Shown: positions 52,762-61,844 of the stretch, one piece after another
Position numbering within the stretch: the first letter of the stretch is position 1
How the letters are laid out: the number at the start of each line of letters is the position of its first letter
From: Henriciella sp.
GTDB lineage: Bacteria; Pseudomonadota; Alphaproteobacteria; Caulobacterales; Hyphomonadaceae
Direction: 5' to 3'
Assembly: GCA_021776655.1 (NCBI GenBank)
Contig: JAJFFK010000034.1
Coordinates: 25,404-89,403 of the forward strand
Length of the DNA stretch: 64,000 nucleotides
Notes under the pieces: model-generated
The model's database searches: none
Seen by the model: only the letters and a program-made list of their open reading frames with translations
Told to the model about the DNA's origin: nothing
Made by a program: the position numbers and the translations under genes

Positions 52762-54715
52762 TGTCGGCTTTGGCTTTTTTAGCCTTTGGGGCCGCCTTTT
52801 TGGCCGCTGGCTTCTTGGCCTTGGGCGCAGCCTTTTTAGCCGCAGGTTTCTTCGCTGCAGGTTTCTTCGCTGCTGGCTTTTTGGCTGCCGTTTTCTTGGC
52901 CGCTGGCTTTTTGGCAGCAGGTGCCTTCTTGGCTTTCGCATTGGGTTTTGCTTCAGCTTCGACCTCGGCTTCTGGCTCCACCTCAGCTTCGACCTTGGCC
53001 GCAGTTTTGGCTTTGGCTTTCGGCTCAGTGTCATCGCTGGAACTGGCAAGCGCCGCGCCCAGAATATCACCGAGTGACGCCCCGCTATCGGCTGACCCGT
53101 ATTGTGCGACGGCTTCCTGCTCCTCTGAAATCTCCAATGCCTTGATCGACACAGAGATACGGCGAGAGGACTTGTCAACAGACGTTACCTTGGCATCAAT
53201 CTTGTCACCAACAGCGAACCGCTCCGGGCGCTGCTCACTGCGGTCACGCGACAGATCAGACCGGCGAATGAAGGATCGCATAGCTGGTTCACCGAACTCG
53301 ATCTCGATGCCACCTGTGGTCACTTCGGTCACGGTACACGTCACAATCGCACCGCGTTTGAGGCCGGTGCCGTCAGAGATTGGATCGCCGCCAACTTGCT
53401 TGATACCAAGCGAGATACGCTCTTTGTCAGTATCAACGTCGAGCACGCGGGCCGTAACCATATCACCCTTGTTGAAATTCTGGATCGCTTCTTCGCCAGA
53501 CATGTCCCAGGCAATGTCATTGATGTGAACCATGCCGTCGAGATCCGGTCCGAGGCCAACAAACAGCCCGAACTCGGTGATCCCACGAACTTCACCTTCA
53601 ATGTCAGTGCCGACGGGGTTTTCAGACATGAAGGCAGACCAAGGATTATCCTGTGTCTGTTTCAGGCCGAGTGAGATGCGGCGCTTTTCGCTATCCACAT
53701 CAAGCACTTCAACGTCGACTTGCTGCGAGGTAGAGACGATTTTACCTGGGTGGACGTTCTTCTTGGTCCAGCTCATTTCAGAGACGTGGATCAGACCTTC
53801 AACGCCATCTTCGAGCTCAACAAATGCGCCATAATCGGTGATATTGGTGACCTGACCAGTCATCCGCGTGCCGATCGTGTACTTGTTTTCAATCTCATCC
53901 CAAGGATCAGATTCGAGTTGTTTCATACCGAGCGAAATACGCTGGGTTTCCATATTGATCTTGATCACCTGGACTTTCACCGTGTCGCCAACATTCACGA
54001 CCTGGCTTGGGTGATTGACGCGCTTCCAACTCATGTCAGTGACATGCAAGAGGCCATCAATCCCGCCGAGATCAACGAACGCACCATAATCGGTGATATT
54101 CTTGACAACGCCATCGCGTGTGTCGCCTTCTTGCATAGAGCTAACGATTTCAGAACGCTGCTCGGCGCGGCTTTCTTCGAGAATGGCACGGCGAGAGACC
54201 ACGACATTGCCGCGTGCGCGGTCCATTTTCAAAATTGCGAACGGCTGAATTTCATTCATCAGCGGACCGACATCACGGACCGGACGAATATCGACTTGTG
54301 AGCCAGGCAAGAAGGCAGAAACGCCGCCCAGATCAACCGTAAAGCCACCTTTGACGCGGCCAACGATTGCGCCTTTGACCGGCTCTTCCTTGTTGTGACT
54401 GTCTTCAAGCTTGACCCAGCTCTCTTCGCGGCGCGCTTTGTCGCGCGACAGAACCGCTTCGCCCATCAGGTTTTCGATCCGGTCGAGGTAAACTTCGACG
54501 ATATCGCCTGGCTGCGGCTGGTTCTCTTCGAGCAGGAATTCCTTGACCGGGACGCGGCCTTCAGTTTTCAGGCCAACGTCGAGGGTTAGAAAATCGCCAT
54601 TATTCGAAATGACGGTGGCAGGAACAACACGGCCCTCTTGTAGGGTCGCTGCGCCGGCGCTTTCCTCAAACATGGACGCAAAGTCCGCCTCTGAGGGGTT
54701 CATTGAGTCAGTCAT
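52748..54715 (-). CDS. rpsA: 30S ribosomal protein S1 with Lys/Ala-rich tail
   Basis: A 655-aa protein. Residues about 1-560 contain six S1 repeats (for example DGVVKNITDYGAFVDLGGID and MTGQVTNITDYGAFVELEDG), as in proteobacterial S1, which brings mRNA to the 30S subunit. The last 90 or so residues are unusual: an acidic Ala/Glu stretch, then repeated AAKKPAAKK units like a histone H1 tail. Family members are typically about 560-570 aa. CGGAGA precedes ATG 54715. cmk lies just upstream, the usual cmk-rpsA order. Confidence 0.95.
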   Translation of the reverse strand: MTDSMNPSEADFASMFEESAGAATLQEGRVVPATVISNNGDFLTLDVGLKTEGRVPVKEFLLEENQPQPGDIVEVYLDRIENLMGEAVLSRDKARREESWVKLEDSHNKEEPVKGAIVGRVKGGFTVDLGGVSAFLPGSQVDIRPVRDVGPLMNEIQPFAILKMDRARGNVVVSRRAILEESRAEQRSEIVSSMQEGDTRDGVVKNITDYGAFVDLGGIDGLLHVTDMSWKRVNHPSQVVNVGDTVKVQVIKINMETQRISLGMKQLESDPWDEIENKYTIGTRMTGQVTNITDYGAFVELEDGVEGLIHVSEMSWTKKNVHPGKIVSTSQQVDVEVLDVDSEKRRISLGLKQTQDNPWSAFMSENPVGTDIEGEVRGITEFGLFVGLGPDLDGMVHINDIAWDMSGEEAIQNFNKGDMVTARVLDVDTDKERISLGIKQVGGDPISDGTGLKRGAIVTCTVTEVTTGGIEIEFGEPAMRSFIRRSDLSRDRSEQRPERFAVGDKIDAKVTSVDKSSRRISVSIKALEISEEQEAVAQYGSADSGASLGDILGAALASSSDDTEPKAKAKTAAKVEAEVEPEAEVEAEAKPNAKAKKAPAAKKPAAKKTAAKKPAAKKPAAKKPAAKKAAPKAKKPAAKKAAPKAKKAKADKDDA

Positions 54716-54841
54716 AATATCTCCGGGTACGCGCGATGTGGTTATCCTCCACCTGCACCAATTGCAGGCTACGGGCACCGCTGCGATGTGGGATCAAGAC
54801 AAGAAGGCTATTTGGATTTGGAGCTTACACCCCAGAAGCCT

Positions 54842-55474
54842 TCAAGATTTACGAGCGATGACGGCCTCTACCGCTGCTCGTGCTTTATCCACAGCCGCGT
54901 CTATAGACAGATCAGTCGTGTCGATCAAGACCGCATCTGCGGCTGCAATCATTGGCGCATCGGAGCGGGATTTATCGCGGGTATCGCGCTCACGCAATTG
55001 AGCCAGCATATTGTCCAGCGTCAGGCTCTCGCCCTTGGCGCGCAGCTCGTCCCAGCGCCGCTTCGCGCGCACCTCAACGCTGGCATCGACCCAAAGTTTC
55101 ACGTCCGCGTTCGGGCACACCACTGTGCCTATATCGCGGCCATCAAGGATCGCGCCGCCAGGTTGCTCTGCGAACGCACGCTGCACCTCAAGCAAGGCGG
55201 CGCGAACGGCCGGAATGGCAGCGACTTTCGAAGCGGCCTGCCCGGCCTCTGCAGTGCGCAGCTCAGCCGCCTCGAAATCATTCAGGTCCAGGCTTGTCGC
55301 GACAGCCGCCAAAGACTTGGCGTCGCTCAAATCTGCGCCTGCTTTTAGGGCCGCAACCCCGGTCGCGCGATAAAGCTGGCCAGTATCCATATAGGCCAGG
55401 CCAAACCACCGCGACAGCCGCCGCGCGATTGTGCCTTTGCCTGAGGCGAGGGTGCCATCAATCGCAATGATCAT
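54842..55474 (-). CDS. cmk: cytidylate kinase
   Basis: A 210-aa P-loop kinase that phosphorylates CMP/dCMP. The P-loop GTLASGKGTIARRL, the NMP-binding DTGQLYRATG and ILDGRDIGTVVCPNADVK motifs are all present. Its ATG overlaps the aroA stop (ATGA at 55471-55474), so the two are translationally coupled in an aroA-cmk-rpsA order. Confidence 0.96.
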   Translation of the reverse strand: MIIAIDGTLASGKGTIARRLSRWFGLAYMDTGQLYRATGVAALKAGADLSDAKSLAAVATSLDLNDFEAAELRTAEAGQAASKVAAIPAVRAALLEVQRAFAEQPGGAILDGRDIGTVVCPNADVKLWVDASVEVRAKRRWDELRAKGESLTLDNMLAQLRERDTRDKSRSDAPMIAAADAVLIDTTDLSIDAAVDKARAAVEAVIARKS

Positions 55475-56796
55475 GGCTTAGTTTCACGTATATCCGCACC
55501 AAGCGCCAGCATATCCGCCCGGAAACCGGGATAGCTTGTTGCGATCATCGCGGCGTCATCAATCGAGACCGGCTTCTGCGCCGCGCTGCCCATGACCAGC
55601 GCGCTCATCGCGATACGGTGATCGTGATGGGTTGCCACCACGCCGCCGCCCGGCACCTCACCGTCGCAGCCCTGCACGGTAAAGCCATCGGGATGCTCGT
55701 CGACCTCCACGCCATTGACGCGCAGCATCGCCACGACCGCCTTGATCCGGTCAGATTCCTTGACCCGCAGCTCTGCCGCGCCGCTGACAATTGTGTCACC
55801 TTTGGCAAACGCAGCAAGCACAGCCAGGACCGGAAACTCGTCAATCATGCTGGCCACGAGGTCGGTTGGCACCGCGCAGCCACGCAGCACGGCCGATTCA
55901 AACGACATGTCGATCAGGCGCTCGCCCGCCGCTTCACCTATATCTTCGGCCCCAACAGACGCGCCCATCAGAGCCGCCGCGCGAAAGAAGCCATCGCGTG
56001 TGTCATTCGACATCACGCCCTCAATCAGCGCCCCGCCCTGCCTCGATATCATCGCGGTTGCCGCCAGAAACGCGACCGAGGATGGGTCCCCCGGTACGCG
56101 AGTATTTCGCGCCACAAGGGTCTGTCCGCCTTTCAGGTAAACACTGGACCCGGCACCGTCTGATTTGGTTTTGATATCCACACCAAACCCACGCAACATC
56201 TTCTCGGTATGATCGCGCGTGCGCCGGGCCTCGTGCACGACTGTTATGCCGCTGGCGCGCAAACTGGCCAATAGAATACAGGATTTGACCTGCGCCGAGG
56301 CGTGTGGCGGGGTATATTCAAGTGCCTCAAGCGCGCCTGAGCCATGCTCGATCAGCGGCAGGGTCTTGTCGCCTGAATGTTCAAACCGCGCGCCCATTTG
56401 CTCTAGCGGATCAATCACCCGCGCCATCGGGCGTCCTGAAAGGCTTGTATCGCCGACCAGGTGGGCGCGGACCTTGTGGCCCGCCAGAACCCCCATCATC
56501 AAGCGAACCCCGGTCCCTGAATTACCAAAGTCGAGATCAATCCCCGGCTGAGACAGACCCGCCGCACCAACACCTTCAATTTTCCAGCAGCCCTCGCCGG
56601 TGCGCTCCAGCTTGGCACCAAGCGCGGCCATCACCCGCCCGGTATTGAGCACATCTTCGCCTTCAAGCAGGCCCGACACCTCCGAAACACCTGTCGCCAA
56701 ACCGCCAAAAATCAATGCGCGGTGCGAGCAGGATTTGTCACCGGAGGCGCGAACGGTTCCGGCGATCTGGTCTACGGGGTGGGATGTCCACATCAT
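55471..56796 (-). CDS. aroA: 3-phosphoshikimate 1-carboxyvinyltransferase (EPSP synthase)
   Basis: A 441-aa shikimate-pathway enzyme joining PEP and shikimate-3-phosphate. Motifs are GDKSCSHRALIFGGLA at the N-terminus, FGNSGTGVRLMMG, RPMARVIDPLEQMGA, DEFPVLAVLAAF and ELRVKESDRIKAV. The RPMxRVxxPLxxMGA pattern is that of class II enzymes, but Gly rather than Ala follows the Ser in the GNSGTG loop. The start is taken at the double ATG 56796/56793. The same frame stays open far upstream, but that part is not conserved. Confidence 0.95.
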   Translation of the reverse strand: MMWTSHPVDQIAGTVRASGDKSCSHRALIFGGLATGVSEVSGLLEGEDVLNTGRVMAALGAKLERTGEGCWKIEGVGAAGLSQPGIDLDFGNSGTGVRLMMGVLAGHKVRAHLVGDTSLSGRPMARVIDPLEQMGARFEHSGDKTLPLIEHGSGALEALEYTPPHASAQVKSCILLASLRASGITVVHEARRTRDHTEKMLRGFGVDIKTKSDGAGSSVYLKGGQTLVARNTRVPGDPSSVAFLAATAMISRQGGALIEGVMSNDTRDGFFRAAALMGASVGAEDIGEAAGERLIDMSFESAVLRGCAVPTDLVASMIDEFPVLAVLAAFAKGDTIVSGAAELRVKESDRIKAVVAMLRVNGVEVDEHPDGFTVQGCDGEVPGGGVVATHHDHRIAMSALVMGSAAQKPVSIDDAAMIATSYPGFRADMLALGADIRETKP

Positions 56797-56898
56797 ATCT
56801 GGGTCTCTTAAAATCAGTATCTGCGGAAAAGCGCTTTGACAGGAGCGGGCGTTTCTGGCAAGCGCGCCAGCAATCAAAAGACTTGAAAGACAACAATC

Positions 56899-57420
56899 AT
56901 GGCTGATCCGGAACTTGGTACCAAGCAGGTATGTCCTAGCTGCGAAGTGAAATTCTACGATTTGAACAAACGACCGGCGACCTGTCCGAAATGCGCCCAT
57001 AGCTTCGACCCCGAAGACGCGCAGGTTCAGGCGACAAAAACCAAAGTCCGGACCCAGGCTGCGAAGGCCGCCGTCCCTGAAGATGAGGACGATGATACTG
57101 ACGAAGATGTCGTCGCTGCAACCAAAACGAGCGGCGACGATGACGAAGAAGAAAATTCTGAAGAAGTGGCCAAGGAACTCGGCGGCGACGAAGATGAAGT
57201 CGCGCTCGACATGAGCGGCGACAGCGCCGACGATGAAGAATCCACGTCGCTCGGCAAAGTCCCAGCTGGCTTCAGCGAGGAAGGCGTCGACGATGATGAC
57301 GATGTTCCTGGTGATGATGATGATGAAGAAGAGTTTGGCATCGAAGGCGACGATATCGATATTGACGATGGCAATAAGCTCGGCGAACCCGATGCAGACG
57401 ACGTCAAGGATGAGAATTAG
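56899..57420 (+). CDS. TIGR02300 family protein
   Basis: A 173-aa protein with an N-terminal zinc-ribbon-like head: KQVCPSCEVKFYDLNKRPATCPKC, two CxxC pairs flanking the family FYDLN motif. The rest is a long, extremely acidic Asp/Glu tail, expected to be disordered. The family is almost restricted to alphaproteobacteria and its function is unknown. It is divergent from aroA and ends 49 bases before tRNA-Ala. Confidence 0.92.
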   Translation: MADPELGTKQVCPSCEVKFYDLNKRPATCPKCAHSFDPEDAQVQATKTKVRTQAAKAAVPEDEDDDTDEDVVAATKTSGDDDEEENSEEVAKELGGDEDEVALDMSGDSADDEESTSLGKVPAGFSEEGVDDDDDVPGDDDDEEEFGIEGDDIDIDDGNKLGEPDADDVKDEN

Positions 57421-57432
57421 CACTTGATCCAC

Positions 57433-57459
57433 AGGGCGGGACCTCGTATCTCGCCCTTT
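57433..57459 (+). terminator. candidate terminator between TIGR02300 gene and tRNA-Ala
   Basis: GGGCGGGA and TCTCGCCC pair (one G-U) with an A-T extension; only three Ts follow. It lies 12 bases after the stop codon. Confidence 0.6.
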
Positions 57460-57469
57460 CCCAAACAGT

Positions 57470-57545
<76 letters not shown>

Positions 57546-57571
57546 CTATCCTACTGAAATAATTGAATAAA

Positions 57572-58696
57572 TTAAACCTCACAAATGAGGTCCGAAATTT
57601 CTTTCACACGGTATTCACACGAGAGTTGGCAAAACAACGCATCTACCGCTTGTTTTGATTGATTTAAATATGTCGGGTCAAACGGCGCATATATCTCCGT
57701 AGTGCTCGCTCCGCGCACCTTATGGCCGAGTTGGGCCGCCACTTCCCAAGCGGGCACGCTCTCACGTCGAAGGTGACGGGCTAGCGTATGACGAAGACTG
57801 TACGGGTTGACCTGATCATCGAGCCCAGCCTTTTCTCTAGTGGCTTTCCACGCGGTCTTAATGTTTTTGATCTGCTGTCCTCTAAAGCTTATCACGTACT
57901 CACTGTCAGATGTGGCGCGTAATTTCTCCAGATATGGTCTCACCTGATCCGGCATTTTGACCGTTGGGCGATGCTTTTTGGTCTGCACTCGGTCTGAGGC
58001 GTTCAGGATGATGAGGCCGTTATCGAAATCACAGCGATCAAAGGTCAGATCAAGGATGGCATCCGGGCGGCTGGCTGTGGCGATCATCAGGATAATGAAG
58101 TCTCGAAGGTGCGGCGATACCGCGGCTTGGATCAGGCGAGCAATTTCACTGATATCCAATGGGCGACCTCGGGGAGGCACAACCCCAATATTTTTTACGG
58201 GTAGGAAATAGGGCACATGATCAATCTCGCCGCGCTTCCAAGTCCAGTTAATGGCCGTCTTTCCGTTGGAAACGATGCGGGCCGCAGAGTTTGGTTTCAG
58301 ACCCTTGGTGGTAATCAGCCAATTGTGGAAGCGTTCTTGCTCAAGCACTTCAGCGGTTTCTGCTAGCGTCTTGTCACCATAGAAATCAAGCCAGTAGTTT
58401 AAAGCCACCCGCGCTAGATCGGATGACCTTAAATGTTGGCCGTGGTGTTCATAGTAACGGGCGAACATGGCCGCCAATCGTACATCTTTACTGTCTTCGT
58501 TGCGTTTTTGGTGATTGAGAACAAACCAGTCAGTTAAGACTTGCTTGGCTTGTTCAAAATCCGCCTCGCCGAGGCTAACTCGCTTTGTTTGCTGGGTTTT
58601 GGTGTCGTACCATGTCCGACACCAGGCCGGGCTGCGGGACTGCTGGCTGAGCCAGTACTCACCGAGTTGGAATCGCTGCTGGTCGTATCGGGGCAA
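57572..58696 (-). CDS. tyrosine recombinase / integrase of the tRNA-Ala element
   Basis: A 374-aa phage-type integrase with an N-terminal arm-binding and SAM-like domain (to about 165) and a catalytic domain. Catalytic residues are R210 (ATASRPDAILDL), Y299-x-x-R302 in place of HxxR followed by H303 (YSLRHTLARH), H325 (LGHK) and nucleophile Y336 (TTEIYAPFD). It starts at TTG 58696 behind GGAG. It points toward the tRNA, the usual layout. Its 5' end overlaps the upstream HTH gene by 163 bases. Confidence 0.93.
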   Translation of the reverse strand: MPRYDQQRFQLGEYWLSQQSRSPAWCRTWYDTKTQQTKRVSLGEADFEQAKQVLTDWFVLNHQKRNEDSKDVRLAAMFARYYEHHGQHLRSSDLARVALNYWLDFYGDKTLAETAEVLEQERFHNWLITTKGLKPNSAARIVSNGKTAINWTWKRGEIDHVPYFLPVKNIGVVPPRGRPLDISEIARLIQAAVSPHLRDFIILMIATASRPDAILDLTFDRCDFDNGLIILNASDRVQTKKHRPTVKMPDQVRPYLEKLRATSDSEYVISFRGQQIKNIKTAWKATREKAGLDDQVNPYSLRHTLARHLRRESVPAWEVAAQLGHKVRGASTTEIYAPFDPTYLNQSKQAVDALFCQLSCEYRVKEISDLICEV

Positions 58697-58947
58697 ATTA
58701 CGTTCTCCACCTTGGATAGGATGTACTCACACAAGTGCAGGCCAAAATAACGGATGTTACGTTCAGAAACACGGATATAGGCGATTTTACCGCTTCCGCG
58801 CATCCGTCGTAGGGTCTGCGCTGAGACCTGTAATATATCGGCGGCGGCGCTTTCTGTGAATCGCTGATAAAGAGAAATACCTTCCTGAGCGGCGATTGAG
58901 TCGATTTGACTCAGGCGATCCGGGGACTTCTGGTCGTCTTGGCTCAT
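58534..58947 (-). CDS. excisionase-like HTH DNA-binding protein
   Basis: A 137-aa protein. Residues about 28-65 form an excisionase/MerR-type winged helix (FTESAAADILQVSAQTLRRM, then GSGKIAYIRVSERNIRYF). The C-terminal half is Ser/Pro-rich and probably disordered. GAGGAG precedes the ATG. Its last 163 bases overlap the integrase start in another frame, so excisionase and integrase output are linked. It is probably the directionality factor or regulator. Confidence 0.82.
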   Translation of the reverse strand: MSQDDQKSPDRLSQIDSIAAQEGISLYQRFTESAAADILQVSAQTLRRMRGSGKIAYIRVSERNIRYFGLHLCEYILSKVENVICPDTTSSDSNSVSTGSASSPAARPGVGHGTTPKPSKQSELASARRILNKPSKS

Positions 58948-59042
58948 GTTGGCCCGCTCCTCAGAAATCTTGCCCGTTCAGTATCTATAGCCATATAAGT
59001 CAGGTAGGTAACATTTTATCGAATGGCGAGGGATGAAAGAGC

Positions 59043-59417
59043 ATGGATACGCAAGGCACTGTGCGGCGTGAGTACCCGGACGCTTCCCTGCTGCGGGCCG
59101 ATCTGAACCGTCTGAAGGACACCTGGGGGTGCTATCAAGATTGGAAAGTGCGCCAACAGCGCTCCCACGACAACCAGCTGGGGTCTGAGCAAGACCTTGA
59201 AGACGCGGGCCACATCATGCGGGCCAGTTTGGAAACTCACCTTAAGACCCTGCATTCTCACGATATTGATAGAGCTGTGGCCACTGGCGAGCTGCCATCG
59301 GTCGAACGCGACGTGATTCGCCAGATCGACCAGCAGTGGCAGCGGGAAAAAGAATTACGAGATATTCGTGATCGTGATCAGACTAGACAATCTGATGCGC
59401 CAGACCGTGAGCGCTAG
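59043..59417 (+). CDS. hypothetical protein, 124 aa (element gene 1)
   Basis: A soluble, highly charged, mostly helical protein (DLNRLKDTWGCYQDWKVRQQ; C-terminal DIRDRDQTRQSDAPDRER). No domain recognised. A purine-rich AGGGATGAAAGAG leader precedes the ATG. It is the first of three closely spaced rightward genes ending in a membrane J-domain protein, divergent from the int-xis pair. Confidence 0.68.
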   Translation: MDTQGTVRREYPDASLLRADLNRLKDTWGCYQDWKVRQQRSHDNQLGSEQDLEDAGHIMRASLETHLKTLHSHDIDRAVATGELPSVERDVIRQIDQQWQREKELRDIRDRDQTRQSDAPDRER

Positions 59418-59419
59418 AT

Positions 59420-59650
59420 ATGGCGGCTTCCGGCTATCAGGAAGGATTTGATCGCGGCTTTGCAGATGGTAAATCTCATCAGGGCCGAAGACCGCGACCG
59501 GCCTTTCTTAAATCCCTGCTGAGCAACAAATATCTCAGCCAGTACAGCAAGGGTTATAAGGATGGGCACTTTGCCGGAGTCCGAGACGCCCGCGCCCAAG
59601 AATTGAACCGTATCCGCCAAGTGGAGCGAGCGCAGGTTCGGGAAAGATAG
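59420..59650 (+). CDS. hypothetical protein, 76 aa (element gene 2)
   Basis: A small basic protein with two related Gly-rich pieces, GYQEGFDRGFADGKSHQG and YSKGYKDGHFAGVRDARAQE, which look like a repeated G-x3-G/D-G motif. It sits two bases after the previous stop and four bases before the J-domain gene. No family recognised; it may be a DNA- or protein-binding accessory of the element. Confidence 0.65.
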   Translation: MAASGYQEGFDRGFADGKSHQGRRPRPAFLKSLLSNKYLSQYSKGYKDGHFAGVRDARAQELNRIRQVERAQVRER

Positions 59651-59653
59651 GGC

Positions 59654-60358
59654 ATGCAGTACGGGGCCTATTTCGTCTACATCTTCTTCATGCTGCTGTT
59701 GGCCTTTTGGGGGCGTAAGATCGGTAGCGGTGAATTGCCACTGCTGACCAAATTGCTGATCATATCAGGCCTGTTTGTCTTTTTCGCACTGGGCGGGAAC
59801 CGCTGGCAGGAACTTTGGGGCTTCTTGTGGCCACACTGGGCCTTAGCTATTGGATTTGGACTTGGGCTGCTGCCGCGTTGGTTTGGCCGTCTGTCGATCC
59901 CTGGTGCAAGCAAGAGACAAGCTCGAAAATACCAACAGCGCGCGTCTGAGGACCTGCAACGCCAAAAAGAAGCCGCTGAAGCTGATCTGAGACGCCAAGA
60001 ACGGGAAGCAGTAGAACGCTTGCGTAAAGACCGTATGGCAGCCGAGGAAGAGCTGCGCCGACAAGCTGAGCAGATGCGTAAGGAAGCTGAAGCCGGAGCT
60101 AGGAGCACCGAAAACAACGCTCACCAGCAGGAACGGCCAACACCAGCAAAGCCATCTGCACCTGACCCTTATGAAATCCTGGGCCTGTTACCAGATGCCA
60201 GCCCTGCGGAGATCAAGTCTGCCTACCGGCGCTTGGCCAACAAATACCATCCTGACAAAGCCATGAGCACCACCGATGAAATCCAGAAACTTGCTGAGGA
60301 GAAATTTAAGGCGATAAAGCAGGCTTATGATGCATTGAAGGATCATAATTGGTCCTGA
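59654..60358 (+). CDS. membrane-anchored J-domain (DnaJ-like) protein
   Basis: A 234-aa protein with three hydrophobic segments (about 3-20, 31-48 and 55-75), then a charged coiled coil (about 88-150). The C-terminal J domain (about 170-234) has the HPD motif at 199-201 in [13 protein letters not shown]. The J domain recruits and stimulates Hsp70; having it at the C-terminus of a membrane protein implies local chaperone action at the inner membrane. It is the third gene of the short rightward operon in the integrative element. Confidence 0.85.
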   Translation: MQYGAYFVYIFFMLLLAFWGRKIGSGELPLLTKLLIISGLFVFFALGGNRWQELWGFLWPHWALAIGFGLGLLPRWFGRLSIPGASKRQARKYQQRASEDLQRQKEAAEADLRRQEREAVERLRKDRMAAEEELRRQAEQMRKEAEAGARSTENNAHQQERPTPAKPSAPDPYEILGLLPDASPAEIKSAYRRLANKYHPDKAMSTTDEIQKLAEEKFKAIKQAYDALKDHNWS

Positions 60359-60503
60359 GAAACTTGCGTCGCCCTAGCTTTTGGGAGGCAACACTTTGCC
60401 TCGGCTACGGCTGGAGAATTCGGCTCAAATATCCCAAATCGGACGTCAGAAGTGTTGCACAAGACCGTTCATATTGCTGTAGAAAATGCCACCATTTCAC
60501 TTG
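60359..60503. other. gap between convergent element genes
   Basis: A 145-base spacer between the J-domain gene and the leftward 409-aa gene. No convincing terminator or repeat was seen. Confidence 0.4.
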
Positions 60504-61733
60504 TCAGCCTTCCAACCGCTCCGAGATTAATCGAAGGTATTCCAAGGTAGGAGATTTTGAACGCAGAAGAACTTGGCTTTGGTGGACCGCGGCATCGATT
60601 TTAGATTTCTTTTCGGCAATTAGGGCATTCAGTTGTCGTTCTTTGTTGGACAGCACGGCGACTTCTGTCGTCGCTGCAGCAATGCCTTGTCCGATAGACT
60701 TGATAAGATTGAGCCCGCTAAGTAATTCAACAAATGCAATTGCGCTATTTGCGAGGAAGCGGCTCAATCGATGGACTTTATAAGCTCGGATTTCTTTGCT
60801 GATATTCGATTTGACGAATTCTAAAAGTCCAGCCTTAAGCTCAAAAGCGCGATCTATATGGGTAATTGCAAGCTCGATATCCGAATGCTGCGCTATTGTA
60901 ATGGCCTGAACACATTCTCCGACGACATCCTCATACTTTGTGATGATCGAGTTATGCAGCCAGTTTTGGCGGATTTCTAGAATGTCTTGAAATGAGAGTT
61001 GGTCGAAATCAGCTGCCTCCAAGTCACCCACAAAGTCAAAATCTTCCAAGCCGTCTGTGATATCCAAAGCGCAAGATACAAGAAGACCCAACCCCGAAAG
61101 CATATTTGCGTCGGTTTTTGCGCTGTCTGCTATATGGCTGAATACACGACTGTTTTCGATAGAAAATGTATTTCCAGAATCGGTCGAAAGTGCTCCACAT
61201 AGATTGTATACATATTTCATGAATGCCGAGAGTTTTGTCTTATGGCGTTCGTTGGGGATCTTTCGATTTACCATATCGAAATAGGCAAATAGGTTGATAT
61301 CGTCCGAAGAAAGAATTTCAGAATTGAGTTCGTCGACGGAATATAGTTCTGCCACACCGTTTATGTTGCCTGAAGCACATTGCCGCATAATGGCATTGAA
61401 ACGCTCGAATGTATTGCGCAAATCGTATATAGAAACTGACTTTTGGGCTTGAAACACTTTAAAAACGTCTACCGCTTCCGGTGCCCAATTTGTCTCAGGA
61501 TATTTGTCGAGATACTCCAATAAACTGTTGCAGTCATTGCCGTATGCGATACGGACCGCACCACTTGGTAAAGTTCGTAGGTTAGCAGAAATGACTTTGG
61601 CGACATTTGAATGTCGCAATGCGGCAGCAGGTATCACGACCTCCGCGTTCGACAGCAGATGTGTTTTAAGAATGCGTTTTACATCACCGTCAGGCGGTAA
61701 AGAGTATTCGGAGAGAAACGCTGACTTAAACAT
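60504..61733 (-). CDS. hypothetical protein, 409 aa, AT-richer element gene
   Basis: No family recognised. The protein is soluble and largely helical. Its C-terminal quarter has a mildly hydrophobic stretch (FLANSAIAFVELLSGLNLIKSI then GQGIAAATTEVAVL) followed by a coiled coil with NKERQLNALIAEKKSKIDAAV. The N-terminal part has VVIPAAALRHSNVAKVI. Base composition and codon choice are visibly AT-richer than in the integrase or coupling protein, indicating a different origin. It sits in a cargo position within the element, so defence or phage-related function is possible but unproven. Confidence 0.7.
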   Translation of the reverse strand: MFKSAFLSEYSLPPDGDVKRILKTHLLSNAEVVIPAAALRHSNVAKVISANLRTLPSGAVRIAYGNDCNSLLEYLDKYPETNWAPEAVDVFKVFQAQKSVSIYDLRNTFERFNAIMRQCASGNINGVAELYSVDELNSEILSSDDINLFAYFDMVNRKIPNERHKTKLSAFMKYVYNLCGALSTDSGNTFSIENSRVFSHIADSAKTDANMLSGLGLLVSCALDITDGLEDFDFVGDLEAADFDQLSFQDILEIRQNWLHNSIITKYEDVVGECVQAITIAQHSDIELAITHIDRAFELKAGLLEFVKSNISKEIRAYKVHRLSRFLANSAIAFVELLSGLNLIKSIGQGIAAATTEVAVLSNKERQLNALIAEKKSKIDAAVHQSQVLLRSKSPTLEYLRLISERLEG

Positions 61734-61844
61734 TAAGTACCTTGCTTCTTACAGCTTTAATCGTGGGACTTTATCGCATAAGTGAGTGCAAGCCCATCGA
61801 CACTATCTGCTACTGCACGCATTGCCCCAATCAGAATGTCAATT

